Source: Planctomycetota bacterium
Lineage (GTDB): Bacteria > Planctomycetota > B15-G4 > SIAN01
Direction: 5' to 3'
Assembly (NCBI GenBank): GCA_009691715.1
Contig: SIAN01000010.1
Coordinates: forward strand, 1 to 64,000
DNA: 64,000 bases
In this document: piece by piece, positions 17,313-26,435 of the stretch
Layout: the number at the start of each line of letters is the position of its first letter
How positions within the stretch are numbered: position 1 is the stretch's first letter
The notes under the pieces: model-generated
Told to the model about the DNA's origin: nothing
The model's input: only the letters and a program-made list of their open reading frames with translations
The model's database searches: none
Program-made: the position numbers and the translations under genes

Positions 17313-18941
17313 CTACTGCTGCATCACGATCTTGGCACCGAGCGTGGTCGACCAACCGCCGACGGCCTGCGCGTCCTCGATGAACCACTGGGCGTACCAA
17401 TCTTGGTCGGCCAGGATCGGGTCGTGCGACAACGGCAGCACCAGCGTTCCAAAGCCGTTGCCGGGACCGCCGCCTGAAAGCGTGAACCAGACGATGTAGG
17501 GGTCGGGCACGCAGTGGACGTTCAGCGGGATCCCGTTGATGTCGGTGTTTGGCGGCGCTTGGTCGGGGCCGAGCGCCACGAACGCGTTGGCTCCGCCGAG
17601 CGCGCCGGTCACCCCGAGCTTGAACCACTGGTTGCCGAGGTTCGGTGGCGTGTCCGCGATCATCTGCGGGACGAAGCCGCCGTCGCCGGCGCTCGATCGC
17701 CCGAACAGCTCCGGATTCGGCGGCAGCTCCGAACGCAGCGTCGGCCGCGCGTAGATCGAGACCTCGTCTTCCACGCTCTGTTCGGTGAGCCCGTTGGTGA
17801 TGAAGTCGTAGAGGTCGAACTTCTCGATGCTGTTGATGTTGAGCGGGATGATCAGCGGGTCGAGGTTGTCGCTGAAGTCGCCGCCGTGGATGTACAGGTC
17901 GATCACGTGGTTCAGGTCGCCGAACTTGCCGTTGTGCATCCAGCGTCGGCGCGGCCCAGCGTTGCGCAACGTCGGCGTCCGAAACTTCCCGCGATCGGTG
18001 AAGTTGCCGGTCACGTTCATCAGGCCGGGATCTTCCTGGTAGGGGCGAACGCCGACGTTGTGGAATGCGTCGTCGGCGAACAGCGGCGGGACGTGACAGA
18101 GACTGCAGCGCGCTTTGCCGGCGAAGAGGTTCCAGCCGCGCGTCTGACCGGTCGTCAGTGAAGCGGTGTTCCCCATGATGAAGGTGTCCCACGGCGTGTT
18201 CCGCGGCGCCAGCGCCCGTTCGTAGGTCGCGATCGCGAAGGCGATCCGCGCGACGGTGATGGTCGAGTCGCCGAACGCGTTCGTGAACAGATCGGGGTAG
18301 GTGGGGAAGCTCTGCAGCGCGGCGACGACATCATTCGGGTAGTTGGTCGCCAGCGCGAGCGGCCGCGCGCGCTTCAGCTTCTTCTCGATCTCGGTCCAGT
18401 TGCGCCCCTCATGCGCCATCTCGGTGGCCGAGACCGGCGGCCCGACCAGCTGGCTTTCGAGCGCGCCACCGGACGCGATCAGCTGCGCGCCGCTCAGCGG
18501 GTCGTAGAAGGTCGTGCCCGCGCGTCCGTCCCAGAACAACGTGGTGAAGTAGCTCGCCGCCATGAACTCCGATGCGAGGCGTCCGGTGATCTGCCGTTCG
18601 AAGCCCCACGTCGGCGCCGACTTGTACTTCCCGAACTTGTCCGCCAGCCGCACGCCGGGCGAGCCCCAAGTGTCGTCGGGGGTGTTGAGCTTCCCGTCGC
18701 GACCGCCCGTTCGGAAGAACGCCGGATCGCTGCCGCCTTGCCGCGGCTGATGGCAGGTGCCGCACGCGATGGTGTTGTCGCTCGACAGCTGCTCGTCCCA
18801 GAACAGGATCTTTCCGAGCACGGTCTTTTCGGCGGTGATCGGGTTCTCGGGCGGTTCCGGCGGCGGCGGCAGGTTCTGGGCGACGACCGCGGGTCCGAGG
18901 AGACCCCACGCGAGGAATACGGCTGCGAATCGGCTCATCAT
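17313..18941 (-). CDS. Exported di-haem cytochrome c peroxidase (MauG/CcpA family)
   Basis: 542 residues with a signal peptide (MSRFAAVFLAWGLLGPAVVA). Two c-type haem attachment sites are visible: CGTCHQPRQGG (~61) and CSLCHVPPLF (~275). Between them, LASEFMAASYFTTLFWDGRA and LSSDNTIACG are typical of bacterial di-haem peroxidases. MHNGKFGDLNHVIDLYIHGG matches the conserved region after the second haem. The protein reduces H2O2, or performs MauG-like chemistry, in the periplasm. About 100 residues beyond the core form a C-terminal extension with FTLSGGGPGNGFGTLVLPL, perhaps a beta domain. It is convergent with zwf and divergent from the SbcD-like gene. The electron donor is not encoded nearby. 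Confidence 0.88.
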   Translation of the reverse strand: MMSRFAAVFLAWGLLGPAVVAQNLPPPPEPPENPITAEKTVLGKILFWDEQLSSDNTIACGTCHQPRQGGSDPAFFRTGGRDGKLNTPDDTWGSPGVRLADKFGKYKSAPTWGFERQITGRLASEFMAASYFTTLFWDGRAGTTFYDPLSGAQLIASGGALESQLVGPPVSATEMAHEGRNWTEIEKKLKRARPLALATNYPNDVVAALQSFPTYPDLFTNAFGDSTITVARIAFAIATYERALAPRNTPWDTFIMGNTASLTTGQTRGWNLFAGKARCSLCHVPPLFADDAFHNVGVRPYQEDPGLMNVTGNFTDRGKFRTPTLRNAGPRRRWMHNGKFGDLNHVIDLYIHGGDFSDNLDPLIIPLNINSIEKFDLYDFITNGLTEQSVEDEVSIYARPTLRSELPPNPELFGRSSAGDGGFVPQMIADTPPNLGNQWFKLGVTGALGGANAFVALGPDQAPPNTDINGIPLNVHCVPDPYIVWFTLSGGGPGNGFGTLVLPLSHDPILADQDWYAQWFIEDAQAVGGWSTTLGAKIVMQQ

Positions 18942-19103
18942 GCGTCTCCAGGAGCGGGCCGCTATTTAGCCCGGACGGCTGAAATCAACAAGGTGGAGCG
19001 CGTCGATCGGAACGGATTGCGTGGTGCGACGTGGCGCCGGCCGCGGAGTCCCGCACGGAACCGTGGTTGACCCGTTTACGTCCAACCGCGAACCTCGCGC
19101 GCC

Positions 19104-20240
19104 ATGAGCTTCCGACTGCTGCACACCGCCGACTGGCAGCTGGGGATGACGAGGCACTACCTCGACGCCGACGCGCAGGCTCGTTTCACGCAGGCGCGCT
19201 TCGAGGCGATCGGCGCGATCGGCCGCATCGCGCGCGAGCAATCGTGCGAGGCGGTCGTCTGCTGCGGCGATGTCTTCGAGCACAACGCGGTCGACCGCAA
19301 GACGATCTCCCGCGCGTGCGACGCGCTGAGGACGATCCCGGTCCCGGTCTTCCTGCTGCCGGGCAATCACGACCCACTCGACGCCGGGTCGGTCTTCCGC
19401 TCGACGACGTTCGCCGCGAAGAAGCCGGTGAGAGTCCACGTGCTCGAGACTGCCGAGCCCGTCGCGCTCCGGCCCGGCGTCGAGATCGTGGGCGCGCCGT
19501 GGACGAGCAAGCGGCCGCTGCGCGACCTGGTCGCCGACGCGCTCGAGCGCCTCGCGCCGAAGCAGGACGGCGTGCGCATCGTCGTCGCGCACGGCGCCGT
19601 CGACGCGCTCTCGCCCGACCCGGCGAACCCCGCGCTGATCTCGGTCGCCGCGGCCGAGCGCGCGATCGCTGAGGGTCGGCTCCACTACCTTGCGCTCGGC
19701 GATCGCCACTCGCTCACCGACGTCGGCGCGACGGGCCGCATCCGCTACTCCGGGACGCCGGAGCCGACCGACTACGACGAAGTCGAACCCGGCCATGTGC
19801 TGGTGGTCGACGTCGCGAGCGACGGCGTGACGGCGCAGTCGCGTCGGACGGGCTCATGGACCTATCGGCGCGAGAAGGCCGACCTGACTGGCGCCGCCGA
19901 CGTCGAACTCCTTCGGCGGAAGCTCGGTGAGATCGCCGACAAGGCGCGCACGATCGTCAAGCTCGACCTCGTCGGCACGCTCACCGTGAAGCAGCGCGCG
20001 GCGCTCGACGAATTGCTCGACGAGGCGCGCGAGACGCTGGCCGCGCTGGAGATCTCGACGCGGGCGAGCGACCTGGTCGTCGTCCCGGAGGACGCTGACT
20101 TCGCCGACCTCGGCCTCGCGGGCTTCGCGGCGACCGCGGTCGCGCAGTTGCGCGAGCAGACGAAGGGCGCGACGCCGGAGGCGGCCGTCGCGCGCGATGC
20201 GCTCGGACTCCTGCTCCGCCTGGCGCGAGGCGCGGCGTGA
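19104..20240 (+). CDS. SbcD/Mre11-like DNA repair metallophosphoesterase
   Basis: 378 residues with the calcineurin-like phosphoesterase motifs in order: LLHTADWQLG (~5), VVCCGDVFEHNAVD (~52), LLPGNHDPLDAG (~87), IVVAHGAVD (~163) and LALGDRHSLTD (~196). These supply the two-metal ligands of Mre11/SbcD nucleases. The C-terminal part lacks catalytic motifs and probably contacts the ATPase partner. Its TGA overlaps the GTG of the downstream SbcC/YhaN-like ATPase by 4 bp, so the two are coupled and most likely form a nuclease-ATPase complex acting on DNA ends. It is closer to the YhaO/YhaN branch than to classical E. coli SbcCD in size. Start ATG 19104. Confidence 0.88.
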   Translation: MSFRLLHTADWQLGMTRHYLDADAQARFTQARFEAIGAIGRIAREQSCEAVVCCGDVFEHNAVDRKTISRACDALRTIPVPVFLLPGNHDPLDAGSVFRSTTFAAKKPVRVHVLETAEPVALRPGVEIVGAPWTSKRPLRDLVADALERLAPKQDGVRIVVAHGAVDALSPDPANPALISVAAAERAIAEGRLHYLALGDRHSLTDVGATGRIRYSGTPEPTDYDEVEPGHVLVVDVASDGVTAQSRRTGSWTYRREKADLTGAADVELLRRKLGEIADKARTIVKLDLVGTLTVKQRAALDELLDEARETLAALEISTRASDLVVVPEDADFADLGLAGFAATAVAQLREQTKGATPEAAVARDALGLLLRLARGAA

Positions 20241-22894
20241 AGCTCCTCCGCCTGCGGCTCCGGAACTACCGCGGTATCGCCGAGGCGGAGCTGCGCTTCG
20301 AGCCGCGCGGTGTGACGATCGTCGAAGGCCCCAACGAGGTGGGAAAGTCGTCCGTCGGCGAAGCGATCGGCGTGCTCTTCGAACACCTCGACAGCACGAA
20401 GAAGACGGCGGTGCAGGAGATCAAGCCGGTCCACCGCGACGAGGGCGCCGAGATCGAGGCCGACGTCGAGACGGGGCCGTACGCCTTCACCTACTCGAAG
20501 CGCTTCCACAAGAAGCCGGAGACGTGGCTGCGCGTCGATCGCCCACGACCGGAGAACCTCACTGGCCGCGAGGCGCACGCGTGCGCCGAAGCGATGCTGC
20601 GCGAGACGATCGACGTTGCGCTCTGGACGGCGTTGCGGATCGAGCAGGGTGGCGCGCTCGAGGGCCCCAAGCTCGCGGGGCAGACGCGTCTCTCGGCCGC
20701 GCTCGACGCGGCGGCCGGAACGGCGCGCGCCGGCGATCGCGAGGAGTCGCTCCTCGAGGCGGTCCGCAAGGAGTTCGACCGCTCCTTCACGCCGACGGGG
20801 CAGGAGAACAAGCAGCTGCGCGACCAGCAGGAAGCGCTCGACCGAACACGGGAGTTGCGCTGCGCGAGCGAGGACGAGCTGCGCAAGCTCGACGCCGACG
20901 TGCGGAGGAGCGAGCAGCTGCGGCGCGCGCTGACGCAGCTCGTCGAGGACGAGAAACGGCTCGCGCGCGCGGCGGAGGAGCGCAAGGCGTCGCTCGCTTC
21001 GCTGGCGCTCCTCGAATCAGACGCGGAGACGGCGGAGGCGAAGCGCTCGGAGGCCGAGGTGAAAGCGCGCGCCGCCGCCGCCTCGGTCGCCGACCGGAAG
21101 AAATTCGTCGACGACGCAGCCGGACGCAGGGAGGCGCACGCCGATCTCGTCGCCACGGTCGAGCTGGCCGATCCCGGGCTGCTGCGCACGGCGCGCGAGT
21201 TCGACGAAGCTCGAGCGGCGGAGACGAAGGCGAAGGGCGACTCGGTTCGCGCCGCCGGCCTGCTCGAGCTGCGCCGGAAGGATCGGGAGTTCCGGCACGA
21301 CGAGCTCGACCTCGCGCAGGTGGAGGAGCGCGCGTCGCGCGTTGCGAAGGCGAAGGAGGAGATTGTCGAGGCGGAGCGGGTGCTCGCCGGTCCCGACGTG
21401 AGCGACGGCGTTGTCGCGGAGATCGAGGCGGCGGTGCTCGAGCTCGAGAAGGCGCGCGCCGGGCTCAGGATCGGCAGCCCGCAGGTGACCGTGACCGCAC
21501 GCGCGCCGATCGCACCGCTCGTCGACGGGGCGGCGGTGGCGCTGCGCTCCGGCGAGCAGTTCGAACGGACCGTCGAGCAGTCGCTGACGATCGACGTGCC
21601 GGGTGTCGTCGAGGTGAAGGTGAGCGCCGGCGGGAGCGCGACGCAGCTGCGCGCCGCGTTCGAGAAGGCGCAGGAGCTCCTCGCGGCGCGTCTCCGCTCG
21701 GCGCAGGCTCCCGACCTCGCGTCCGCCCGCAAGGCGCGCGACGCCTGCCGCGACGCCGCGCGGCTGGTGAAGGAGCGGAGGAAGGTCGTCGACGAGAACC
21801 TGCGCGACCTGACGGCGGAGCAGTTGCGCGCGAAGGTCGAGTCGTTGCGGACGCGCGTCGCGGGCTACGCGAGCCAGCGTGCGGCCGAGCAGTCCCTGCC
21901 GGCGGACCTCGGCGAGGCGAAGCGGCTCGAAGCCGACGCCGAGCAGGAGGCGAAGGGCCGCACGGGCGAGCGGGACGGGGCGACCCAGCGGCTGGAGACC
22001 TTGCGGAAGCGGTCGACCGAACTCGCCGTCGCGGCTGCCGAATCGAAGGTCCGCGTGCAGCACGCGGCCGATGCGACTCGCGACGCCGACGAGAAGCTCC
22101 GGCTGGCGCGCGAAGCGGAGAGCGACGCGGCACTCGACGCGCGGCGTCAACAGGCGGCGGAACACGTGGGCGCGCAGTCGCGCGCGTTCGAGGAAGCGAA
22201 GCGCCGCCTCGCCGCAGCCGCTCCGGAGGAGGCGCGAGCGCTGGCGGAGAACGCGCGGAAGTCGGCGGAAGGTGCGACGCTGCAACTCGCCGACGCGCGC
22301 CGCGAACTCGACACGATCGGCGGGCGCCTGCAGGTCGCCGGCGAAGAGGGGCTCGCGGAGAGCCTCGACGTTGCGACCGCGGCGTGCGCGCGTCTCGAGG
22401 TCGAGCTCGAGCGGACGCGCGCGCGCGCCGTCGCCGCGAAGCTGCTCCACGAGACGCTCGTCGCGGCGAAGAAGGAGGCGCAGGCGGCCTACGTCGCGCC
22501 GCTGCAGGAGCAGATCGAGAAGCTCGGCCGCCTCGTCTTCGGCCCGACGCTGCACGTCGAGCTCAACCCGTCGCTCGCGATCGTCCAACGCACGCTCGAC
22601 GGAATCACGGTTCCGTTCGAGAGCCTCTCCGGCGGGTCGAAGGAGCAGCTTTCGCTGCTGATGCGACTCGCCTGCGCGATCGTCGTCGCAAAGGATGGCG
22701 GCGCCCCGCTCGTCATCGACGACGCGCTCGGCTACACCGACGCCGGCCGACTCGAGAGCATGGGCGCCGCGCTCGCTCAGGCGGGAAACCACTGCCAGGT
22801 GATCGTGCTCACCTGCATGCCCGAGCGCTACCGCCATGTCGGCGGCGCGCGCCGCGTGCGCCTCGATCCGAACGGAGCGCCGCCTCGCCAGTGA
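20237..22894 (+). CDS. SbcC/Rad50-like (YhaN-type) AAA ATPase
   Basis: 885 residues with split-ATPase SMC/Rad50 organisation. The N-terminal half-ATPase has LRLRNYRGIAEAELRF and Walker A EGPNEVGKSSVGEAIG (~30). Long Ala/Glu/Arg-rich coiled coils fill ~170-730. The C-terminal half has the ABC signature ESLSGGSKEQLSLLMRLACA and Walker B APLVIDDALGYTDAGRLES. No CxxC zinc hook is obvious at the coiled-coil apex, which fits the YhaN branch. GTG 20237 overlaps the nuclease stop (GTGA). The pair probably processes broken or hairpin DNA ends with ATP-driven gating. Intact despite strong composition bias. Confidence 0.87.
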   Translation: MKLLRLRLRNYRGIAEAELRFEPRGVTIVEGPNEVGKSSVGEAIGVLFEHLDSTKKTAVQEIKPVHRDEGAEIEADVETGPYAFTYSKRFHKKPETWLRVDRPRPENLTGREAHACAEAMLRETIDVALWTALRIEQGGALEGPKLAGQTRLSAALDAAAGTARAGDREESLLEAVRKEFDRSFTPTGQENKQLRDQQEALDRTRELRCASEDELRKLDADVRRSEQLRRALTQLVEDEKRLARAAEERKASLASLALLESDAETAEAKRSEAEVKARAAAASVADRKKFVDDAAGRREAHADLVATVELADPGLLRTAREFDEARAAETKAKGDSVRAAGLLELRRKDREFRHDELDLAQVEERASRVAKAKEEIVEAERVLAGPDVSDGVVAEIEAAVLELEKARAGLRIGSPQVTVTARAPIAPLVDGAAVALRSGEQFERTVEQSLTIDVPGVVEVKVSAGGSATQLRAAFEKAQELLAARLRSAQAPDLASARKARDACRDAARLVKERRKVVDENLRDLTAEQLRAKVESLRTRVAGYASQRAAEQSLPADLGEAKRLEADAEQEAKGRTGERDGATQRLETLRKRSTELAVAAAESKVRVQHAADATRDADEKLRLAREAESDAALDARRQQAAEHVGAQSRAFEEAKRRLAAAAPEEARALAENARKSAEGATLQLADARRELDTIGGRLQVAGEEGLAESLDVATAACARLEVELERTRARAVAAKLLHETLVAAKKEAQAAYVAPLQEQIEKLGRLVFGPTLHVELNPSLAIVQRTLDGITVPFESLSGGSKEQLSLLMRLACAIVVAKDGGAPLVIDDALGYTDAGRLESMGAALAQAGNHCQVIVLTCMPERYRHVGGARRVRLDPNGAPPRQ

Positions 22895-23041
22895 ACTGGG
22901 CGCAGCGTTCCCCTGGGCGATGAGGGAAAACACCGGTCGCCAGAGGATCGATCCGAAAGCAGTTCCAGACGGCGCTCCGGCCGACAACAGTTGAGGCGAC
23001 ACGGCCGGGGTCCACCGGTTCGAGCCGTTCGGAGCGACCGG

Positions 23042-25216
23042 ATGCAGGACTGCGCAGGGTCGTTCGTCACGAGCCTGGTCGGCGCATCGCCGGACCCGGC
23101 CGCGATCGCGCACGGTCGCACGCTGGCGGAACTCCTTGAGAAGTCCCTCGCCGACCTCGTCACGCCGGAGGACGCGGGCCGCGTTCCGGAGTGGATCGAG
23201 CAGCTGCTGAGCGACGGCGCGCTCCGCTGCGACGCCGGGCACGCCCGCAAGGACGGAAGCCGCTTCCCGGTCGAAGTCGTGGCGCGAGCCGTCTCGGTCG
23301 ACGGCCGGCGCTTCGCACTCGTTTTCAATCGCGACAGCTCGGCACGGGTCGAGCTGCAGGTGGCCCTCGCGGACGGGAACCAGCGACACGAGCTCGCGGT
23401 GCAAGCGAGCGGAGTCGGACTCTGGGATTGGGACCTCGAGACGTCTCAGGTCTTCTTTGGCGACGAGTGGAAGGCGCAGCTCGGCTACGCGCCCGACGAG
23501 TTCCCGTCGTCCTACGAGGAATGGGAACAGCGACTCCATCCCGACGATCGCGCCGCCACTCTGGCAAGCCTGCAGAGTTTCCTCGACGGCCGCAGCGACC
23601 GCTAACGAAGCCGAGTTCCGATTGCGGCACAAGGATGGGAGCTGACGCTGGATCAGCTCGGGCGCCGCGCTGGTGAAGAACGCCCCCGGACGTCCGATCC
23701 GCGTGATCGGCAGCCACCTCGACGTGACCGCGCGCAAGCAGGCCGAAGCGCACGTGCGCGAGAACGAGGCGATGTTGCGCAGCTTCTTCGACAGCCCCGG
23801 GATCATGCGCGCGATGTTCGAGACCGATCCCGAGTGCATCAAGGTGGTCTCGCCGGACGGCATCCTGCTCGACATGAACCCGGCCGGGCTGCGCATGGTC
23901 GATGCGACGGCGCTCGACGAAGTGGTCGGTCAGAACATCCGCGATCTGCTCTATCCCGACGACGCGGCGAGCTCGAGTTCCGCATCGTCGGCCTGCGCGG
24001 GACGCAGCGCCGGATGGAGACCCACTCGGTGCCGCTGCGCGACATCACCGAGCGCCACGCGGCCGAGAAGGAGCGGTGCACCACCGAGCTGCGGCTCCAG
24101 CGCGCGCAGAAGCTCGAAGCGATCGGTGCGCTCGCGGGCGGCATCGCCCACGACTTCAACAACATCCTCGCCGCGATCGGCGGCAACCTTGAGCTGGCGA
24201 TCCGCGAAGTGCCCGCCAGTTCGCCGGCTCGCGAATGCCTCGACGAGATCCGCCAGGCGAGCGCACGCGCGAAAGCGTTGACCCGACAGATCCTGGCGTT
24301 CAGCCGGGTCGAACCCGCGCGGCGCCGTGTGGTGCTGCTTGCTCCGATCGTCGCCGAGGTTGCGCGCTTCATGCGTGCGGCCGCCTCCTCGGCGGTCGCG
24401 ATCGAGGTCCGGGTCGATCCCGGTGTCTCCCAAGTGCTCGCCGACGCCGCGCAGATCCACCAGGTGCTGGTGAACCTCTGCACCAATGCCTGCCAGACGA
24501 TGGAGGAGACGCAGCGGCCAGGGACGCTCTCGATCGAGCTGCACCAGCGTGGACCGGGACAGAAGGTCGCATTGGTCGTGCGCGACACCGGGGCGGGAAT
24601 GGACGCGGCGACCAAGCTGCGCCTGTTCGAGCCGTTCTTCACCACCAAACCCGCCGGCAAGGGAACGGGAATCGGGCTGGCGGTAGTGCACGAGATCGTG
24701 CGACGGCATGACGGTTCGGTCGACGTGGAGAGCGAACCGGGCCGCGGCTCGACCTTCCCGATCCTGCTGCCCGCCGCCAGCGAAGCGATCGACGCCGAAG
24801 ATCTTCCGGAACGGGTCACCGTCGGCGGCGGCGAGAACGTGCTGCTGATCGATGACGAGCCGTCGTTGGTGCGCGCCATCGCCCGCAACCTGACGCACCT
24901 CGGCTACCGCGTGACCTGCTTCGCTGACCCGCATGCTGCGCTGTCGGCGTACCGTGCCGATCCGGATCGCTTCGCGTTGATCGTGACCGACTACCAGATG
25001 CCGGGATTGCAAGGATTGACGCTGGCGCGCGAGCTCCTGTCGATCAGGTCGGACGCACGCATCGTGCTCCATTCGGGATTCCTGCGCCCCGAGGTCGTGA
25101 GCGAGGCCGCCGCGCTCGGCATCCGCCGGACGATCGCGAAGCCGCTCTCGACCCGGGAACTCAGCGCCGTGATCCAGGAAGTCCTGCGCGAGCCGGCGCT
25201 CCCTGTGGGGGTGTGA
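23042..25216 (+). pseudogene. PAS-PAS hybrid histidine kinase with receiver, at least three lesions
   Basis: Conserved pieces in three frames make one gene. Part 1 (23042-23605): PAS sequence with FPVEVVARAVSVDGRRFALV and VGLWDWDLETSQVFFGDEWK, ended by TAA at 23603-23605. Removing one A would give DGRSDRYEAEFRLRHKDGS, so this is a 1-nt insertion. Part 2 (to ~23968): contains TGA at 23643-23645 exactly where PAS domains have Trp (DGS-W-RW), then a second PAS. Part 3 (23969-25216): after a deletion in the PAS linker it reads ELEFRIVGLRGTQRRMETHS, the H-box LAGGIAHDFNNILAAIGG, the N/G boxes of HATPase_c, and a C-terminal receiver with IVTDYQMPGLQG. The last frame might still give a kinase-receiver protein from an internal start. 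Confidence 0.85.
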
Positions 25217-25305
25217 GCGGGGGGCTTCTCGGCATCCGCTGAACCGGTTCCGTCGCCCGCGGCGCTCTGATGGCGCATGCGGCGAATCGGGCGGAGCGCG
25301 GCGCG

Positions 25306-25650
25306 ATGGGCGAAACGGAGAACGGCGCAGGCAGCGCCGCGGGGCTGCCGAGCGAGACGCCGGAGCAACTGCTCCGCCACGCCGGTTGGCTCCGTCGCCT
25401 CACCGGGCAGTTCGTCGTCGACGAGGCGCTTGCAGATGACGTCGCGCAGCAGACGCTGTTGCTTGCGCTCGAACGACCGCCGCGTGACGCGAGCCGTCCG
25501 CGCGTTTGGCTGGCGACGGCGGCGCGCCACGTCGTGGCGACGTTCCGCCGTGGCGAGAGGCGCAGGCTGGAGCGCGAACATGCCGTTGCCGTCGGCGAGC
25601 GCGTCGCCTCGAGCCTCGATGTGGTCGCGCAGGCGGCGCTGCACCACGCG
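25306..25650 (+). pseudogene. ECF sigma factor, region 2 only (3' part deleted)
   Basis: From ATG 25306 (GGAG upstream; ATG 25270 also possible) the frame encodes a clear sigma region 2: TPEQLLRHAGWLRRLTGQFV, then DEALADDVAQQTLLLALERP and RVWLATAARHVVATFRRGER. It proceeds to SSLDVVAQA, the usual linker before region 4. Region 4 is absent: beyond ~25650 this frame becomes arginine-rich nonsense to 25863, while a different frame picks up the tail of another protein. A single deletion that removed the sigma 3' half and the 5' half of the next gene explains the structure. The surviving fragment could not recognise a -35 element. Confidence 0.78.
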
Positions 25651-26431
25651 GGCGTGGTTCGCGAAGGAGCCGGGCGACGAGATCACGAAGGCGGCAGCGG
25701 CGACGCGCGCGCTAGCGGCGGTCACGATCCCGAAGCTGACCTTCGCGGCGCGCCACGCGATCGTCGCGGCATCGCTCGCGCTCGCACCGACCGAGACGTT
25801 GGTTGGCGATGCGTTCCTCGACATCGCGAAGCACCACACCGCGGATCCGGCCGCGCAGAGTGAACTGGTCGCAACGGTTCGCCTCCACCTCGCGGACGAC
25901 GACTATCTGTCGTATGACTTGAAGTTGATCGACGCGCTGTCGGCGATGGTTGGCAAGTTGCTTCACCTGGAGCATGTCGGCGCCGCTGCCGACGCAACAC
26001 CTGGCGCACTCAAGTCGCTCTCGGAGTGGCGCGGCCGGCCGTGCCTGGTGCAGGCGAGCATTTACACGCCCGGCTGGACGAGCGAGGGGGAGAAAGCGGA
26101 ACACGCGGCCTTCCGCGAAGTCCGCCAACGCTTCGACGCGCACGCGCTGCCGTGCCTCACCTTCGTCTGTGTCTACGACGAGTCGCCGGCCGAGCCGATC
26201 TTCGCCGAGCTCGCCCTGCGCGGGGAAGAGTTGCCGCTCTGGATCGATCGCGCCAGCTTCGAGCACTCGATGCTGCGCGACGCGCTCGGGATCTCGCAAG
26301 CGGGTGTCCACCTGCTGATCGATGCCGAGGGTGTCGTTCGAGCATGGTCGTTCCACGTCGGCGAACTCACGTCGCAGATCGAGAAGCTGCTGAAGCCCGC
26401 CGCGCCGAGCAAGAAGCGCCGCGTGGTCTGA
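25650..26431 (+). pseudogene. Thioredoxin-like (TlpA/redoxin) protein, 5'-truncated
   Basis: From about 25650, out of frame with the sigma remnant, ~255 residues are coherent: AWFAKEPGDEITKAAAATRA, PKLTFAARHAIVAASLALAP and an alpha-helical region. A TlpA-like fold then follows: LSEWRGRPCLVQASIYTPGW, VRQRFDAHALPCLTFVCVYD and GISQAGVHLLIDAEGVVRAW. The position normally holding CxxC reads IYTPGW, so no redox-active pair is visible. No start codon with a ribosome site or signal peptide precedes it. The N-terminus was lost in the deletion that joined it to the sigma gene. It is convergent with the ThuA-protein gene, with stops 4 bp apart. Confidence 0.65.
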
Positions 26432-26435
26432 AGTC

